This document shows positions 15,208 to 23,162 of a DNA stretch of 39,967 bases, piece by piece. Each line of letters begins with the position of its first letter. Position 1 is the first letter of the stretch. Made by a program: the position numbers and the translations under genes. Below the pieces are notes generated by a model. That model was not told where the DNA came from. It was given only the letters and a program-made list of their open reading frames with translations, and did no database searches. The stretch comes from an uncultured Blautia sp. GTDB taxonomy: Bacteria > Bacillota > Clostridia > Lachnospirales > Lachnospiraceae. The stretch is taken from the NCBI GenBank assembly GCA_900547615.1, contig URHH01000011.1, forward strand, positions 1 through 39,967. The letters run 5' to 3'.

Positions 15208-16194
15208 CTATCTCCTGACTTTTTCCAATGCACGAAGTCCTACTGATACAGCGGCATAATCACCGAGCTTTTCTCCCAGACCGGCCGGAAGGATCTGAAC
15301 TGCCTCTCTCGCCTGGCGCAGCGCCTCTTTTTGAAGCACCTCCATCATTCCAGCCTCCAGAAGCGCCCTCTGTCTCAGGTAAATACTTCCTATAATGATT
15401 TTTTCAGGATTTAATATATCAACAAGGATACTTAACCCTTTTCCAAGCTCCTGCGCCACCTTATGAAAAATTTCCAGACTGAGAGCATCTCCTCTTTCTG
15501 CTGCCTCTCCTATTTCCTTTGCTGTAATCTTATCCATGCTTTCCCTGTCTTTGCAAAATACAGGAGCCTCGCCTCTCTCGAGCGCTCTCTCCGCATATAT
15601 TCTTCCAAGACCGGCGATTCCGCCTCCGCTGCAGAAGCCTTCAAAGGATCCTTCTTTTCCATATCCCACCGGTCCCTCTTCTTCAAGACGTATATGCCCG
15701 ACCTCTCCTGCCATTCCATTTGTGCCGCTGTACAGTTCTCCGTTTAAAATAAGCCCTGCCCCAAGACCTGTGCCAAACGTAAGAAAAACCATGTTTTTAC
15801 AGCCTTTTCCAGCTCCAAGCTGCCACTCTGCCAGGGCACAGGCATTTGCGTCATTCTGAAGCATAATCGGAATATTTCCAAATGCTGCTTTCAAAGGAGT
15901 AAATAAATCCACCCTGTCCCATTTCGGAAGATTCGGCGGACTTAAAATCATGCCTTTTTCCTCATCAAGCGGTCCTCCACAGGAAATCCCGACAGAAGCC
16001 AGCTCCCAGTCCTTATGCTTTCTTAACTGTTCTTTTATCTCCTCCACAAAAGAATCGACCATCTTTTGTGGCTGTTCTGTATCTGTGGCTCTCTTTTCTT
16101 TGTACAGAAAAACAACGTTATCTCCCTCTGTTTTTATAAAAGATACGGCACATTTTGTCCCACCAATATCAATTCCCGCTATTACCTCCATCAC
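15208..16194 (-). CDS. ROK-family sugar kinase lacking the usual Cys zinc motif
   Basis: A 328-residue ROK protein with ATP motif AGIDIGGTKCAVSFI (~6), sugar-binding NDANACALAEWQLGAG (~115) and the phosphate motif LTFGTGLGAGLILNG. No N-terminal helix-turn-helix is present, so it is a kinase and not a NagC/XylR-type repressor. The canonical CxCGxxGCxE zinc loop is replaced by GYGKEGSFEGFCSGGG with one Cys. This is also seen in some non-glucose ROK kinases. The start is GTG at 16194 or ATG at 16191; both lie inside the end of the upstream ATPase-like gene, giving an overlap of about 25 bases. It probably phosphorylates the imported sugar or its ketose form. Confidence 0.85.
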   Translation of the reverse strand: MMEVIAGIDIGGTKCAVSFIKTEGDNVVFLYKEKRATDTEQPQKMVDSFVEEIKEQLRKHKDWELASVGISCGGPLDEEKGMILSPPNLPKWDRVDLFTPLKAAFGNIPIMLQNDANACALAEWQLGAGKGCKNMVFLTFGTGLGAGLILNGELYSGTNGMAGEVGHIRLEEEGPVGYGKEGSFEGFCSGGGIAGLGRIYAERALERGEAPVFCKDRESMDKITAKEIGEAAERGDALSLEIFHKVAQELGKGLSILVDILNPEKIIIGSIYLRQRALLEAGMMEVLQKEALRQAREAVQILPAGLGEKLGDYAAVSVGLRALEKVRR

Positions 16195-17647
16195 TTTTTC
16201 TCCCTTCTTTCATCTCGTCAAGAAGCTCCACCCACGGAAGATACACAGGCAGCTTTGCAAACTGTTCCTGCGTGTATTCCTTTTCCACAAGCTTTCCATT
16301 GATCCTTCCTATCCGGATCAGTCTGTCCGCAATCGCCAGAGAATCCGACATATTCATGGCAAGTATCACGATGGCAATGCCTTTTTCCAAAAGCTTTGCC
16401 TGCAGTTCCCATATTTGCAGCCTGTGTGAAATATCTGCATTTTTAAACGGCTGAAGCATAAAAACAACCTTTGGTTTTTCCAGAAGTATCCTCATATAAA
16501 CCAGATTGATCTTCTGGGTATCTGTTAAATCCTTTACCCCTTTATAAAAAATATCTTCCCCGAAGGTTCTCCTGTATTCTTCCCTCACAGTTTTCTGTAC
16601 TTTTTTTCGAAGCCAGATACTGGGCATTTTCCCGTCCAGCGCAAGACAGAGATTGTCTTTCACGCTAAGATCTTCAAACAGCATCGTTTTTGCAGGCTCT
16701 TCCTTTAAAAACAAAATCTGCCTGCTCTTATACCACAGTTCTCCTTCCATGCTTTCCCGGATTTCCCTGTAAAGCTTTGTCTCAAGACATTGAACGACAA
16801 GGCATTCCCCCTGATACACGGAAAAACCAAACTCTTCCGGATAATCTCCGCACAGAGGTCTTACTTTCAAAACTTCAATCTGAGAACCCCGAACCCTGTG
16901 GCGCATTCTGTAACTTACATGGTTATAATAATCCTGGTAATACATGAGATTCAGCCCCTCCTGTATTTCCTTTTCTTCCATAATAAGTTCAATCGTCCCC
17001 TCTGTCATCAGAGCAGCTCTTGTACATACCTGCTGAATCTCCTCAAAATGAAAACTGATATAAAAAAAAGAAAAGCCCTTTTCTGCATAATACCGAATGA
17101 TTTTATAAAGCTCTTCCATTTCATTTTCACTGATCACGGTGCTGATCTCCCGCATGATGATCAGGCGGTATCCCGCCACAACTGCCCGGAGCAGCTCCAC
17201 GATCACTCTCTCGTAAGGCGTTAAATTTTCCACCAGAACATAAGGGTGGATAGATACGTGAATTTCCTCAAGAAAAGGCTGAAGCTGTTTTGCAAGCATA
17301 TGTTCATTTATAATTTCCTGGCGAAAGCCTGCCCGAAGGGCAAATACATTTGTCACAACATTCAGACCGTTTACAAGAGAAGTTTCGCTGTCTATGACGC
17401 AGATTCTGTTTTTTAAGTGAGACGGATCTTTCCAGGAATTGACGCAGTGTTCCTGATAATACACATATCCGTAATAAAGAGAAGGATTTTCTGTGATGAT
17501 TTCCAGAAGCTCGTCAAGTCCGTAAGCGCTGGACGGCAGAAGTCCCATCACTTCCCCTGCAAAAATATTCAGGGTAAGATTGCGGAAGATCATATGGTTT
17601 TCTTTTTTGTAAGTCACGCCCTCCAGACGCAGAATTTCCTGTTTCAT
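16169..17647 (-). CDS. RbsA-like double-ABC protein with both ATPase sites degenerate
   Basis: A 492-residue protein with the length, tandem-domain layout and scattered identity of ribose/sugar transporter ATPases (RbsA/XylG type), but with its catalytic motifs gone. In the first domain the Walker A position reads GLLPSSAYGLDELLEI (no GKS/T), the signature reads LTPYERVIVELLRAV, and Walker B reads LIIMREIST (Arg for Asp). In the second domain there is no P-loop after the phrase FSVYQGECLVV; the signature reads LTDTQKINLVYM and Walker B reads VVFMLQPFKNADIS. It should not hydrolyse ATP. It overlaps the histidine kinase stop by 4 bases and the ROK start by about 25, so it is made together with them. 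It probably has a binding or signalling role, for example linking transporter state to the kinase (inference). Confidence 0.8.
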   Translation of the reverse strand: MKQEILRLEGVTYKKENHMIFRNLTLNIFAGEVMGLLPSSAYGLDELLEIITENPSLYYGYVYYQEHCVNSWKDPSHLKNRICVIDSETSLVNGLNVVTNVFALRAGFRQEIINEHMLAKQLQPFLEEIHVSIHPYVLVENLTPYERVIVELLRAVVAGYRLIIMREISTVISENEMEELYKIIRYYAEKGFSFFYISFHFEEIQQVCTRAALMTEGTIELIMEEKEIQEGLNLMYYQDYYNHVSYRMRHRVRGSQIEVLKVRPLCGDYPEEFGFSVYQGECLVVQCLETKLYREIRESMEGELWYKSRQILFLKEEPAKTMLFEDLSVKDNLCLALDGKMPSIWLRKKVQKTVREEYRRTFGEDIFYKGVKDLTDTQKINLVYMRILLEKPKVVFMLQPFKNADISHRLQIWELQAKLLEKGIAIVILAMNMSDSLAIADRLIRIGRINGKLVEKEYTQEQFAKLPVYLPWVELLDEMKEGRKSDGGNSGN

Positions 17648-18699
17648 CTCTGCTCCTTTTTCAGTTCCCCTTCATTCATAATAACCGGTATGGTAAGCTC
17701 GACGCTTGTTCCAACATTTTCCACAGAAAAAACGTGCATTCCATATTCCTCTCCGAAAATGAGATGGATACGGTTATTTACGTTTACAAGAGCCACGCCT
17801 CCTGTTTCCGGCTGTGACGAGTAATTTTTCACTTCTTCTTCTTTTGAACCAAGTTTTGCATTCAGCTTATTTAATGTCTCCCTGTCCATTCCCACACCGT
17901 CGTCGGAAACCTTGATGATCAGCCGGGACTGCGTTCTGCAGATAGAAATCTTTACAGTTCCCTCGTCCATTTTAAGCTCGATTCCGTGGATAATGCTGTT
18001 TTCAAGAATTGGCTGAAGCGTCAGCTTCGGAATCATGCAGTGAAGGATTTCCTCCCAGTCCTCCTCGTCTTTCTGCACTTCCAGATGTATCCTTTTTCCG
18101 AAACGGTACTGCTGAATCTTAAAATAAGTGGCGCAGTTTTCCAGTTCCTCCTCCACAGTCACAAGATTTTCCACTTTGCTTATGGTATACCGGAAAAAGA
18201 TAGCGAGAGCCTCCGTCATATCGGCAAGATTATCAAGACCTGCTATCAGCGCCTCACTTCGGATCCCTTCCAGAGTATTATAAAGAAAATGGGGATTTAT
18301 CTGGTTCTGAAGGGCTCTGTACTGCGCCTGTCTTTTCGAAAGGTCAAGCGTTCTTGTGGATTCCACAAGCTTATGGATATGACGCACCATTCTCTCTACC
18401 TCAGGAGAAATCGCCACGTCCATGTCGTTTAAATCGCCCAGTGAAATGTACCCGTCTGAAAATCTCTGCACCTGAGAAGCGATCATTCTGTAAGGACGTA
18501 TAATCCAGAAATGTACGCCCAGAAGCATTCCTGCAAGCAATGGGATCACAAGAATTTTCTGTATCCTCTGAGGCAGAAAAGCAAACAGAATAAATGCAGG
18601 AACCATAATTCCAAAAAGAATCTGTATCCTCTTTTCCAGGTATCTCCATTTTCCTCGTTTCTGTCCCATTTCATCACCCATACAGCTTTCTGTAAACAC
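17644..18699 (-). CDS. YesM/LytS-type histidine kinase without extracellular sensor domain
   Basis: A sensor kinase of up to 351 residues. Two membrane helices (~26-42 and ~49-66) are joined by only about six residues (PQRIQK), so there is no external ligand domain. A HAMP-like linker follows to ~120. The His_kinase domain has the phospho-acceptor in NQINPHFLYNTLEGI (His 137) and an HATPase_c domain with N-box LQPILENSIIHGI and G-box VSDDGVGMD and GGVALVNVNNRI. The frame starts at a GTG at 18699 (GGGAG 9 bases upstream), with in-frame ATGs at 18681 and 18669 as alternatives; all overlap or abut the regulator gene. Its signal must come from the membrane, the cytoplasm or partner proteins. Confidence 0.85.
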   Translation of the reverse strand: MFTESCMGDEMGQKRGKWRYLEKRIQILFGIMVPAFILFAFLPQRIQKILVIPLLAGMLLGVHFWIIRPYRMIASQVQRFSDGYISLGDLNDMDVAISPEVERMVRHIHKLVESTRTLDLSKRQAQYRALQNQINPHFLYNTLEGIRSEALIAGLDNLADMTEALAIFFRYTISKVENLVTVEEELENCATYFKIQQYRFGKRIHLEVQKDEEDWEEILHCMIPKLTLQPILENSIIHGIELKMDEGTVKISICRTQSRLIIKVSDDGVGMDRETLNKLNAKLGSKEEEVKNYSSQPETGGVALVNVNNRIHLIFGEEYGMHVFSVENVGTSVELTIPVIMNEGELKKEQR

Positions 18700-20257
18700 C
18701 CGGCTTTACTCCCACATTTTTTTCAAACAGCCTGGTAAAATGCTTCAAATCGTTATATCCTACTTTTCTGCAAATATCTCCCACGGACATATTTGTCTCA
18801 CGCAGAAGATTTTTTGCACCTTCAATCCTCTCATTCATCAGATATTTCGCAAATCCAATCTCTGTTTCCTTTTTAAAAAGTACACTGAAATATGCGGTTG
18901 TAAGTCCTACATGCTCGCTGACTCCCTCAAGCGTGATCTGCTCCTGATAGTGGTTGCGGATATACTGCTTTGCCAGACGTACAGGACGTACAGTATCTTC
19001 CTCCCGCATGGAAATAATTTTTTCGATTTTTTCCAGCATAAAACCGCACAAATACTGAAACAGTTCTTCTACTGTCATACATCTTCCGCAGCCTTCAAGA
19101 AAGCTTCTCTGCTGCTCCTTTTTATCCGGAAAATCCATTCGCAAAATGAAAATATTTCCGCACTGCCACACAAGCTCCTCTATCTCCCACCCATGTACGC
19201 CGGAAGCTGCCAGAGCTTCTTTTTGTATGTATTTTACTGTGTTTTCTATTTCTTCTGCATTCAGAGTTTCCAGAGCATTTCCCAGACCTCTCGCAAATTT
19301 GTCTGTCAGTTTTTTCTCAAAAAGGACCTGATGACTTCCGTCTATTTCCAGAACCTTTCCTCTTCCCTCCAGGAATCGTTCTGAAGCGGCGTGACGTGCT
19401 TCTGTAAATGTATCCGGTATTTTTGAAGCTTCTGAAACCATACTTCCAAGTCCGATCACAAGCTGAGATTTTCCCAGAAAATCATTTCTTGCAAGCATCT
19501 GGTTCAGACTGCTTCGCACTGCTTTTCTTACACTTTCCTGATTCTTCCAGGCATAATTTAAAATGCCGTACAGATATTCTCCTGCCGGGGTAAAAATACA
19601 GTCGCAGCAGTATCTGGAAAGCTCATGCTCCAAAATCCCCGTCATTTTTTCCCATATCAGACTTACCGATGTTTCTTCTTCTGGAGCTATATCACGTTTT
19701 GCTGCCAGCGCCAGAAAACAGCCCTGCTCTGCTTTAAAATAGTATTTTTCTCTCAGGATTTCTTCGGATACCGTAAGCTCTGTATTTCGCAAAAGATCCG
19801 GAATAAGCATATTTCGGATTTTATCTGCCTCCTCTTTTCTCTCCCTCTGGATATTGGAAAAAGCAGAATGAAGCCTTCTTTCACTTTCAATTTCTGACGC
19901 CATTTTTTCCAGAGATTCGTTCAGCGCTTCTCTGTTAATCGGCTTTAAAAGATAATCGTTTACTCCATTTTTAATTGCCGTCTGTGCGTATTCGAAAGTT
20001 GCATAGCCGCTGATGATCATAATCTTAATCTCGGGAGCGATCTGCTTTACCTTTTCAATAAGCTCAAGCCCGTTATAGCCGGGCATACGAATATCTGTAA
20101 TCAGAATATCTACTTTTTCCCTTCGTATTATATCAAGAGCCTCGATTCCATTTTCCGCAGTTCCCACTACCTGGATCCCAAGTTTCTCCCAGTTTCCCAA
20201 AGCTACAATCAGCCTGCATACTCTTTCTTCATCATCTGCCACGACCAGTTTAATCAT
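18674..20257 (-). CDS. YesN-type response regulator (REC plus AraC HTH)
   Basis: A 527-residue regulator. The N-terminal receiver domain has acidic pair DDEE (8-11), phospho-acceptor Asp 55 in ILITDIRMPGYNG and the Lys in LLKPIN. A long, mostly helical middle (~135-420) is typical of YesN proteins. The C-terminal AraC module (~425-527) has ITLEGVSEHVGLTTAYFSVL and SVGDICRKVGYNDLKHFTRL. It is the first gene of a seven-gene run down to 12477 and pairs with the kinase that overlaps its end. It most likely activates this run and perhaps the transporter genes upstream. The ribosome binding site is GAGGGAAATT. The hairpin at 20284-20306 precedes it, so partial readthrough from the isomerase gene is possible. 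Confidence 0.92.
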   Translation of the reverse strand: MIKLVVADDEERVCRLIVALGNWEKLGIQVVGTAENGIEALDIIRREKVDILITDIRMPGYNGLELIEKVKQIAPEIKIMIISGYATFEYAQTAIKNGVNDYLLKPINREALNESLEKMASEIESERRLHSAFSNIQRERKEEADKIRNMLIPDLLRNTELTVSEEILREKYYFKAEQGCFLALAAKRDIAPEEETSVSLIWEKMTGILEHELSRYCCDCIFTPAGEYLYGILNYAWKNQESVRKAVRSSLNQMLARNDFLGKSQLVIGLGSMVSEASKIPDTFTEARHAASERFLEGRGKVLEIDGSHQVLFEKKLTDKFARGLGNALETLNAEEIENTVKYIQKEALAASGVHGWEIEELVWQCGNIFILRMDFPDKKEQQRSFLEGCGRCMTVEELFQYLCGFMLEKIEKIISMREEDTVRPVRLAKQYIRNHYQEQITLEGVSEHVGLTTAYFSVLFKKETEIGFAKYLMNERIEGAKNLLRETNMSVGDICRKVGYNDLKHFTRLFEKNVGVKPGVYRKLYG

Positions 20258-20283
20258 AATTTCCCTCTTTCTGGCAAAGAATA

Positions 20284-20306
20284 ATGCCGGAATATACTTC
20301 CGGCAT
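20284..20306 (-). terminator. Hairpin after the D-lyxose isomerase gene
   Basis: A perfect ATGCCGGAA/TTCCGGCAT stem with a five-base loop about 20 bases after the stop at 20328, followed by TATTCTTT on the minus strand. The T-tract is imperfect, so attenuation rather than full termination before the two-component genes is likely. Confidence 0.65.
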
Positions 20307-20327
20307 CAGACGGTACATTTTTTTCTG

Positions 20328-21017
20328 TCATTCCACTGCTGCCGGATACTCATTGCATAATAAACGATACGGCGGCTCGTCCTCCTCTATCTCAGGAAAT
20401 CTGCCTGCCGGAGGATTAAACCGGTTATCTGTATTGTCATCATTGCACTGACTGACCTCTCCTATCAGTACAGCTCCTGTACCCGGCTCAACCTCAAAAT
20501 CGTGATACATTCTCTGTGTGATCGTAAGACTCATTCCCGGCTCCAGTCTTACCTGTGTTCCTGCCGGAACCACCTTCGTCTCACCGTCCACATGAATGGT
20601 TACATCTCCCTCTCTGTCTATGGATTCATCAGGAAGAGAGTTGTACACACGGATTAAAATATTACCTCCGCCTCTGTTTATAATATCCTCCATCTTGAAC
20701 CAGTGAAAATGATTCAGGGCATACTGTCCCTCTTTCAGATACAGGAATTTTTCAGCGTAAGGTTTTGCATACTTATCTGCCATTTTAACATTTCCGTTTC
20801 GAATAGTAAACAGAGAGAAACCTACCTTATCAAAATCACCCTGACCGTAATCTGTTATATCCCAGCCGAGCATATTGTCGCGGATCTCATCAAATTCGTG
20901 ACCTTTTGTCTTCCACTCCTCCGGCGTAAAATCTGCGAATTTCGGCAGAAAATACTGATACTTTTTAATCATGTCTTCCAGTTCTTTTAAAGCCTTGTTA
21001 ATTTCTGATCGTTTCAT
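20328..21017 (-). CDS. D-lyxose ketol-isomerase family cupin
   Basis: A 229-residue cupin of the D-lyxose isomerase family (YdaE/EcDLI type), of usual length. Metal-binding residues are seen in YALNHFHWFKMEDIINRGGG (His, His, Glu) and RMYHDFEVEPG (His), and the family's C-terminal signature EVSQCNDDNTDNRF is present. Characterised members interconvert D-lyxose with D-xylulose and D-mannose with D-fructose. It sits directly after the transporter's binding protein with a weak hairpin between, so it probably acts on the imported sugar. Some related cupins act on other aldoses, including modified hexoses; the sequence alone does not separate these. Confidence 0.88.
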   Translation of the reverse strand: MKRSEINKALKELEDMIKKYQYFLPKFADFTPEEWKTKGHEFDEIRDNMLGWDITDYGQGDFDKVGFSLFTIRNGNVKMADKYAKPYAEKFLYLKEGQYALNHFHWFKMEDIINRGGGNILIRVYNSLPDESIDREGDVTIHVDGETKVVPAGTQVRLEPGMSLTITQRMYHDFEVEPGTGAVLIGEVSQCNDDNTDNRFNPPAGRFPEIEEDEPPYRLLCNEYPAAVE

Positions 21018-21035
21018 ATATACCTCCCGTCACAA

Positions 21036-21063
21036 CAAGCCGCCAACTGTTTCTGACGGCCTG
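21036..21063 (-). terminator. Weak hairpin between binding protein and isomerase genes
   Basis: A nine-base stem with two wobble pairs (CAGGCCGTC with its partner) and a ten-base loop, without a proper T-tract. It may stabilise the binding protein mRNA and lower downstream expression. Confidence 0.45.
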
Positions 21064-21081
21064 TTTTTCTACAGTTTTTCT

Positions 21082-22065
21082 TTAAAAATCTGCAACATTT
21101 TCTGCATTGAGAACAGTAACGCCTGTATCTGTTACTTCTCCGCCTAAGTCTTCTCCGTTAAGAGCTTTGATACATGCCTGAACGCCAAGCTTACCCATAA
21201 CGTCCGGGTTCTGTGCCATTGTACACTGTAAGAATCCGTCTGTGATCAGTCCCTTTAATGTATCAGATTTATCAAATCCAACGCCTACGATCTCATCACT
21301 TCCGGAAGCTTTGATCGCATTTCCTGTACCTGTGGAAGCGCCTTCATTTGCTCCGAAAATACCTACTACGCCTTCTGTGATATAGTTCTCTGCGATTGTC
21401 TGCGCTTTTGCTGCATCGCCTTCACAATACTGAGTTTCCAGGATTTCATAATCTGTTCCTTCCAGAGCTTCTCTGAATCCTTCTTCTCTCATGATCGTGG
21501 AATTTGTTGAAGTATTAATATTTACAATACCGATGCTTCCTTCTTTAATGCCTTTTTCTTCGAGAGCTTTTACCATCTCTTCTCCTGCAATTTTTCCTGC
21601 TGCCTTATTATCTGTAGAGAAGGTTGATTCTGCTTCTACGTTTGCCGGAGAGTCTACATATACGATTTTAATTCCTGCGTCAAGCGCTTCCTGCAGTGCG
21701 CCGGAAACAGCGTCTTCACTGTTTGCAGCGACCATGATCGCATCGTATCCGCCTGCAACCGCATTGTTAATGCACTCAATCTGTTTTGCATCGTCTTTTA
21801 CATCAGGAGCCATAAAGTCCAGTGTTACCTTATCTGCTTCCGCTTCTTTTTCAGCAGCTTCTTTTAAGGATACCCAGTGCTGGTCTACAGAGTCCATTGT
21901 AATAAGCGCGATCTTATAATCTCCGTCTGCTGTTACTGTTTCCTCTTCTGTTGTCTCCTCAGCCGCAGTCTCTTCTTCTGCCGCTTCCTCTGCCAGAACC
22001 GGTACTGACCACAGACAGCCCACCATTGATGCACAACATAATGCAGCTAAAATTTTTTTCTTCAT
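21082..22065 (-). CDS. CUT2 sugar ABC transporter substrate-binding protein (module 3)
   Basis: A 327-residue Peripla_BP_4 (ribose/galactose type) protein. It has a signal peptide (MKKKILAALCCASMVGCLWS) that could be cleaved either after VLA or at Cys 17 as a loose lipoprotein site. An acidic Glu/Thr linker (~27-45) and the two-lobe binding fold (YKIALITMDSVDQHW to the C-terminus) follow. Typical motifs include AVAGGYDAIMVAANSEDAV and GIFGANEGASTGTG. The ribosome binding site AAGGAGG is strong. It is the third gene of the transporter group, after the ATPase and permease, an unusual order since the binding protein usually comes first. Ligand unknown; the adjacent isomerase and kinases suggest an aldose of five or six carbons. 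Confidence 0.9.
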   Translation of the reverse strand: MKKKILAALCCASMVGCLWSVPVLAEEAAEEETAAEETTEEETVTADGDYKIALITMDSVDQHWVSLKEAAEKEAEADKVTLDFMAPDVKDDAKQIECINNAVAGGYDAIMVAANSEDAVSGALQEALDAGIKIVYVDSPANVEAESTFSTDNKAAGKIAGEEMVKALEEKGIKEGSIGIVNINTSTNSTIMREEGFREALEGTDYEILETQYCEGDAAKAQTIAENYITEGVVGIFGANEGASTGTGNAIKASGSDEIVGVGFDKSDTLKGLITDGFLQCTMAQNPDVMGKLGVQACIKALNGEDLGGEVTDTGVTVLNAENVADF

Positions 22066-22134
22066 AGATAAAAACCTCCTTTTATTTTATAAAGCTTCTG
22101 CTTTACAGTTTCTTAAATTTACGCGTGATTTTCT

Positions 22135-23160
22135 TTATTTATTTTTTCTGTTTTTTCTCTTAAAGTTTCCGTTTCCATTGCGGATAACAACATCAATGAG
22201 AACGGCTGCTACAACGATAATTCCAATGATGATACGCTGGAAGCCTACCTGCGCATGAATGAGATTCAGTCCGTTTTCCAGTGTCTGCCATACGCCTGCG
22301 CCTGCGAATGTTCCAAGTAAGATACCGGAGCCTCCAAGAGGAGAAACGCCGCCGATAACTCCGGCTGCAACGCCGTACATCTCGTACATATTTCCTGCGT
22401 CCATATTTCCCATTCCTGCCTGTGCACAGAGGATAAATCCTACGACTACAGAACAGAAAGCACTTACAAGATAAGCTTTTGTTGTTGTTTTTACTACGTC
22501 CACACCGGACAGCCTTGCCGCGTCCACATTAGAACCGATCGCATAAATATGTCTTCCTGATCTTGTCTTTGACAGCACAAAGAAGAATACGATAAAGATA
22601 AGAAGTGCGATCCAGAAGGTATTAAAGATACCTGCTGTCTTTCCGTAGTAGAAAATATTCTGGAAAGTATCTCCTGCTTCTTTTCCGATTCCAGATGCGA
22701 TGTTGTCTGTGTTTCTGTTATCATTTACAATGTAGGCAATACCTCTTGCGATAAACATAGTTCCAAGTGTTGCAATAAACGGAGGGAGCTTGAATTTTCC
22801 GACAAGCGTTCCATTTACAAGACCTACTACAAGACCGCAGAGAATCGTAATTAAAACTGCCACTACAGGATTTACGCCTCTTGTCATAAGCGTTGCGGAA
22901 ATCATGGCGCTCATTCCTACTACAGAACCGATAGACAGGTCGATGTTTCCTGTGATCATAACAAAACTCTGTCCAATACCGATCAAGAGATATTTTGACA
23001 TAGAACGAAGCAGGTTCTGAATATTAAGGGGAGTAAACACCTTTGGATTCAAAAGACCAAAGGCGATGTAGATCACAACCAGTCCTACAAAAGCTGTGAC
23101 AACAGAACCGGCTCCTTTTGCCCCCATCATTTTTGAAAAGCCGCTTTTCTTACGGTCCAT
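22135..23160 (-). CDS. CUT2 sugar ABC transporter permease, RbsC-like (module 3)
   Basis: A 341-residue permease with 8-10 membrane helices. Family motifs are GNIDLSIGSVVGMSAM (~70-85), KLPPFIATLGTMFIARG (~130), IYAIGSNVDAARLSGV (~205, the EAA-like coupling region) and GVIGGVSPLGGSG (~265). It carries the sugar across the membrane using the ATPase encoded just upstream, which is frameshifted in this sequence. The start is supported by GGAGG 9 bases before the ATG, and only 2 bases separate it from the ATPase gene. Confidence 0.93.
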   Translation of the reverse strand: MDRKKSGFSKMMGAKGAGSVVTAFVGLVVIYIAFGLLNPKVFTPLNIQNLLRSMSKYLLIGIGQSFVMITGNIDLSIGSVVGMSAMISATLMTRGVNPVVAVLITILCGLVVGLVNGTLVGKFKLPPFIATLGTMFIARGIAYIVNDNRNTDNIASGIGKEAGDTFQNIFYYGKTAGIFNTFWIALLIFIVFFFVLSKTRSGRHIYAIGSNVDAARLSGVDVVKTTTKAYLVSAFCSVVVGFILCAQAGMGNMDAGNMYEMYGVAAGVIGGVSPLGGSGILLGTFAGAGVWQTLENGLNLIHAQVGFQRIIIGIIVVAAVLIDVVIRNGNGNFKRKNRKNK

Positions 23161-23162
23161 AC

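Noticed and set aside
18740..19384. 214-codon plus-strand ORF inside the YesN regulator gene
   Set aside because: It is entirely antisense to a well-supported coding region, with Phe/Ser/Cys-rich composition typical of a shadow frame and no ribosome binding site.
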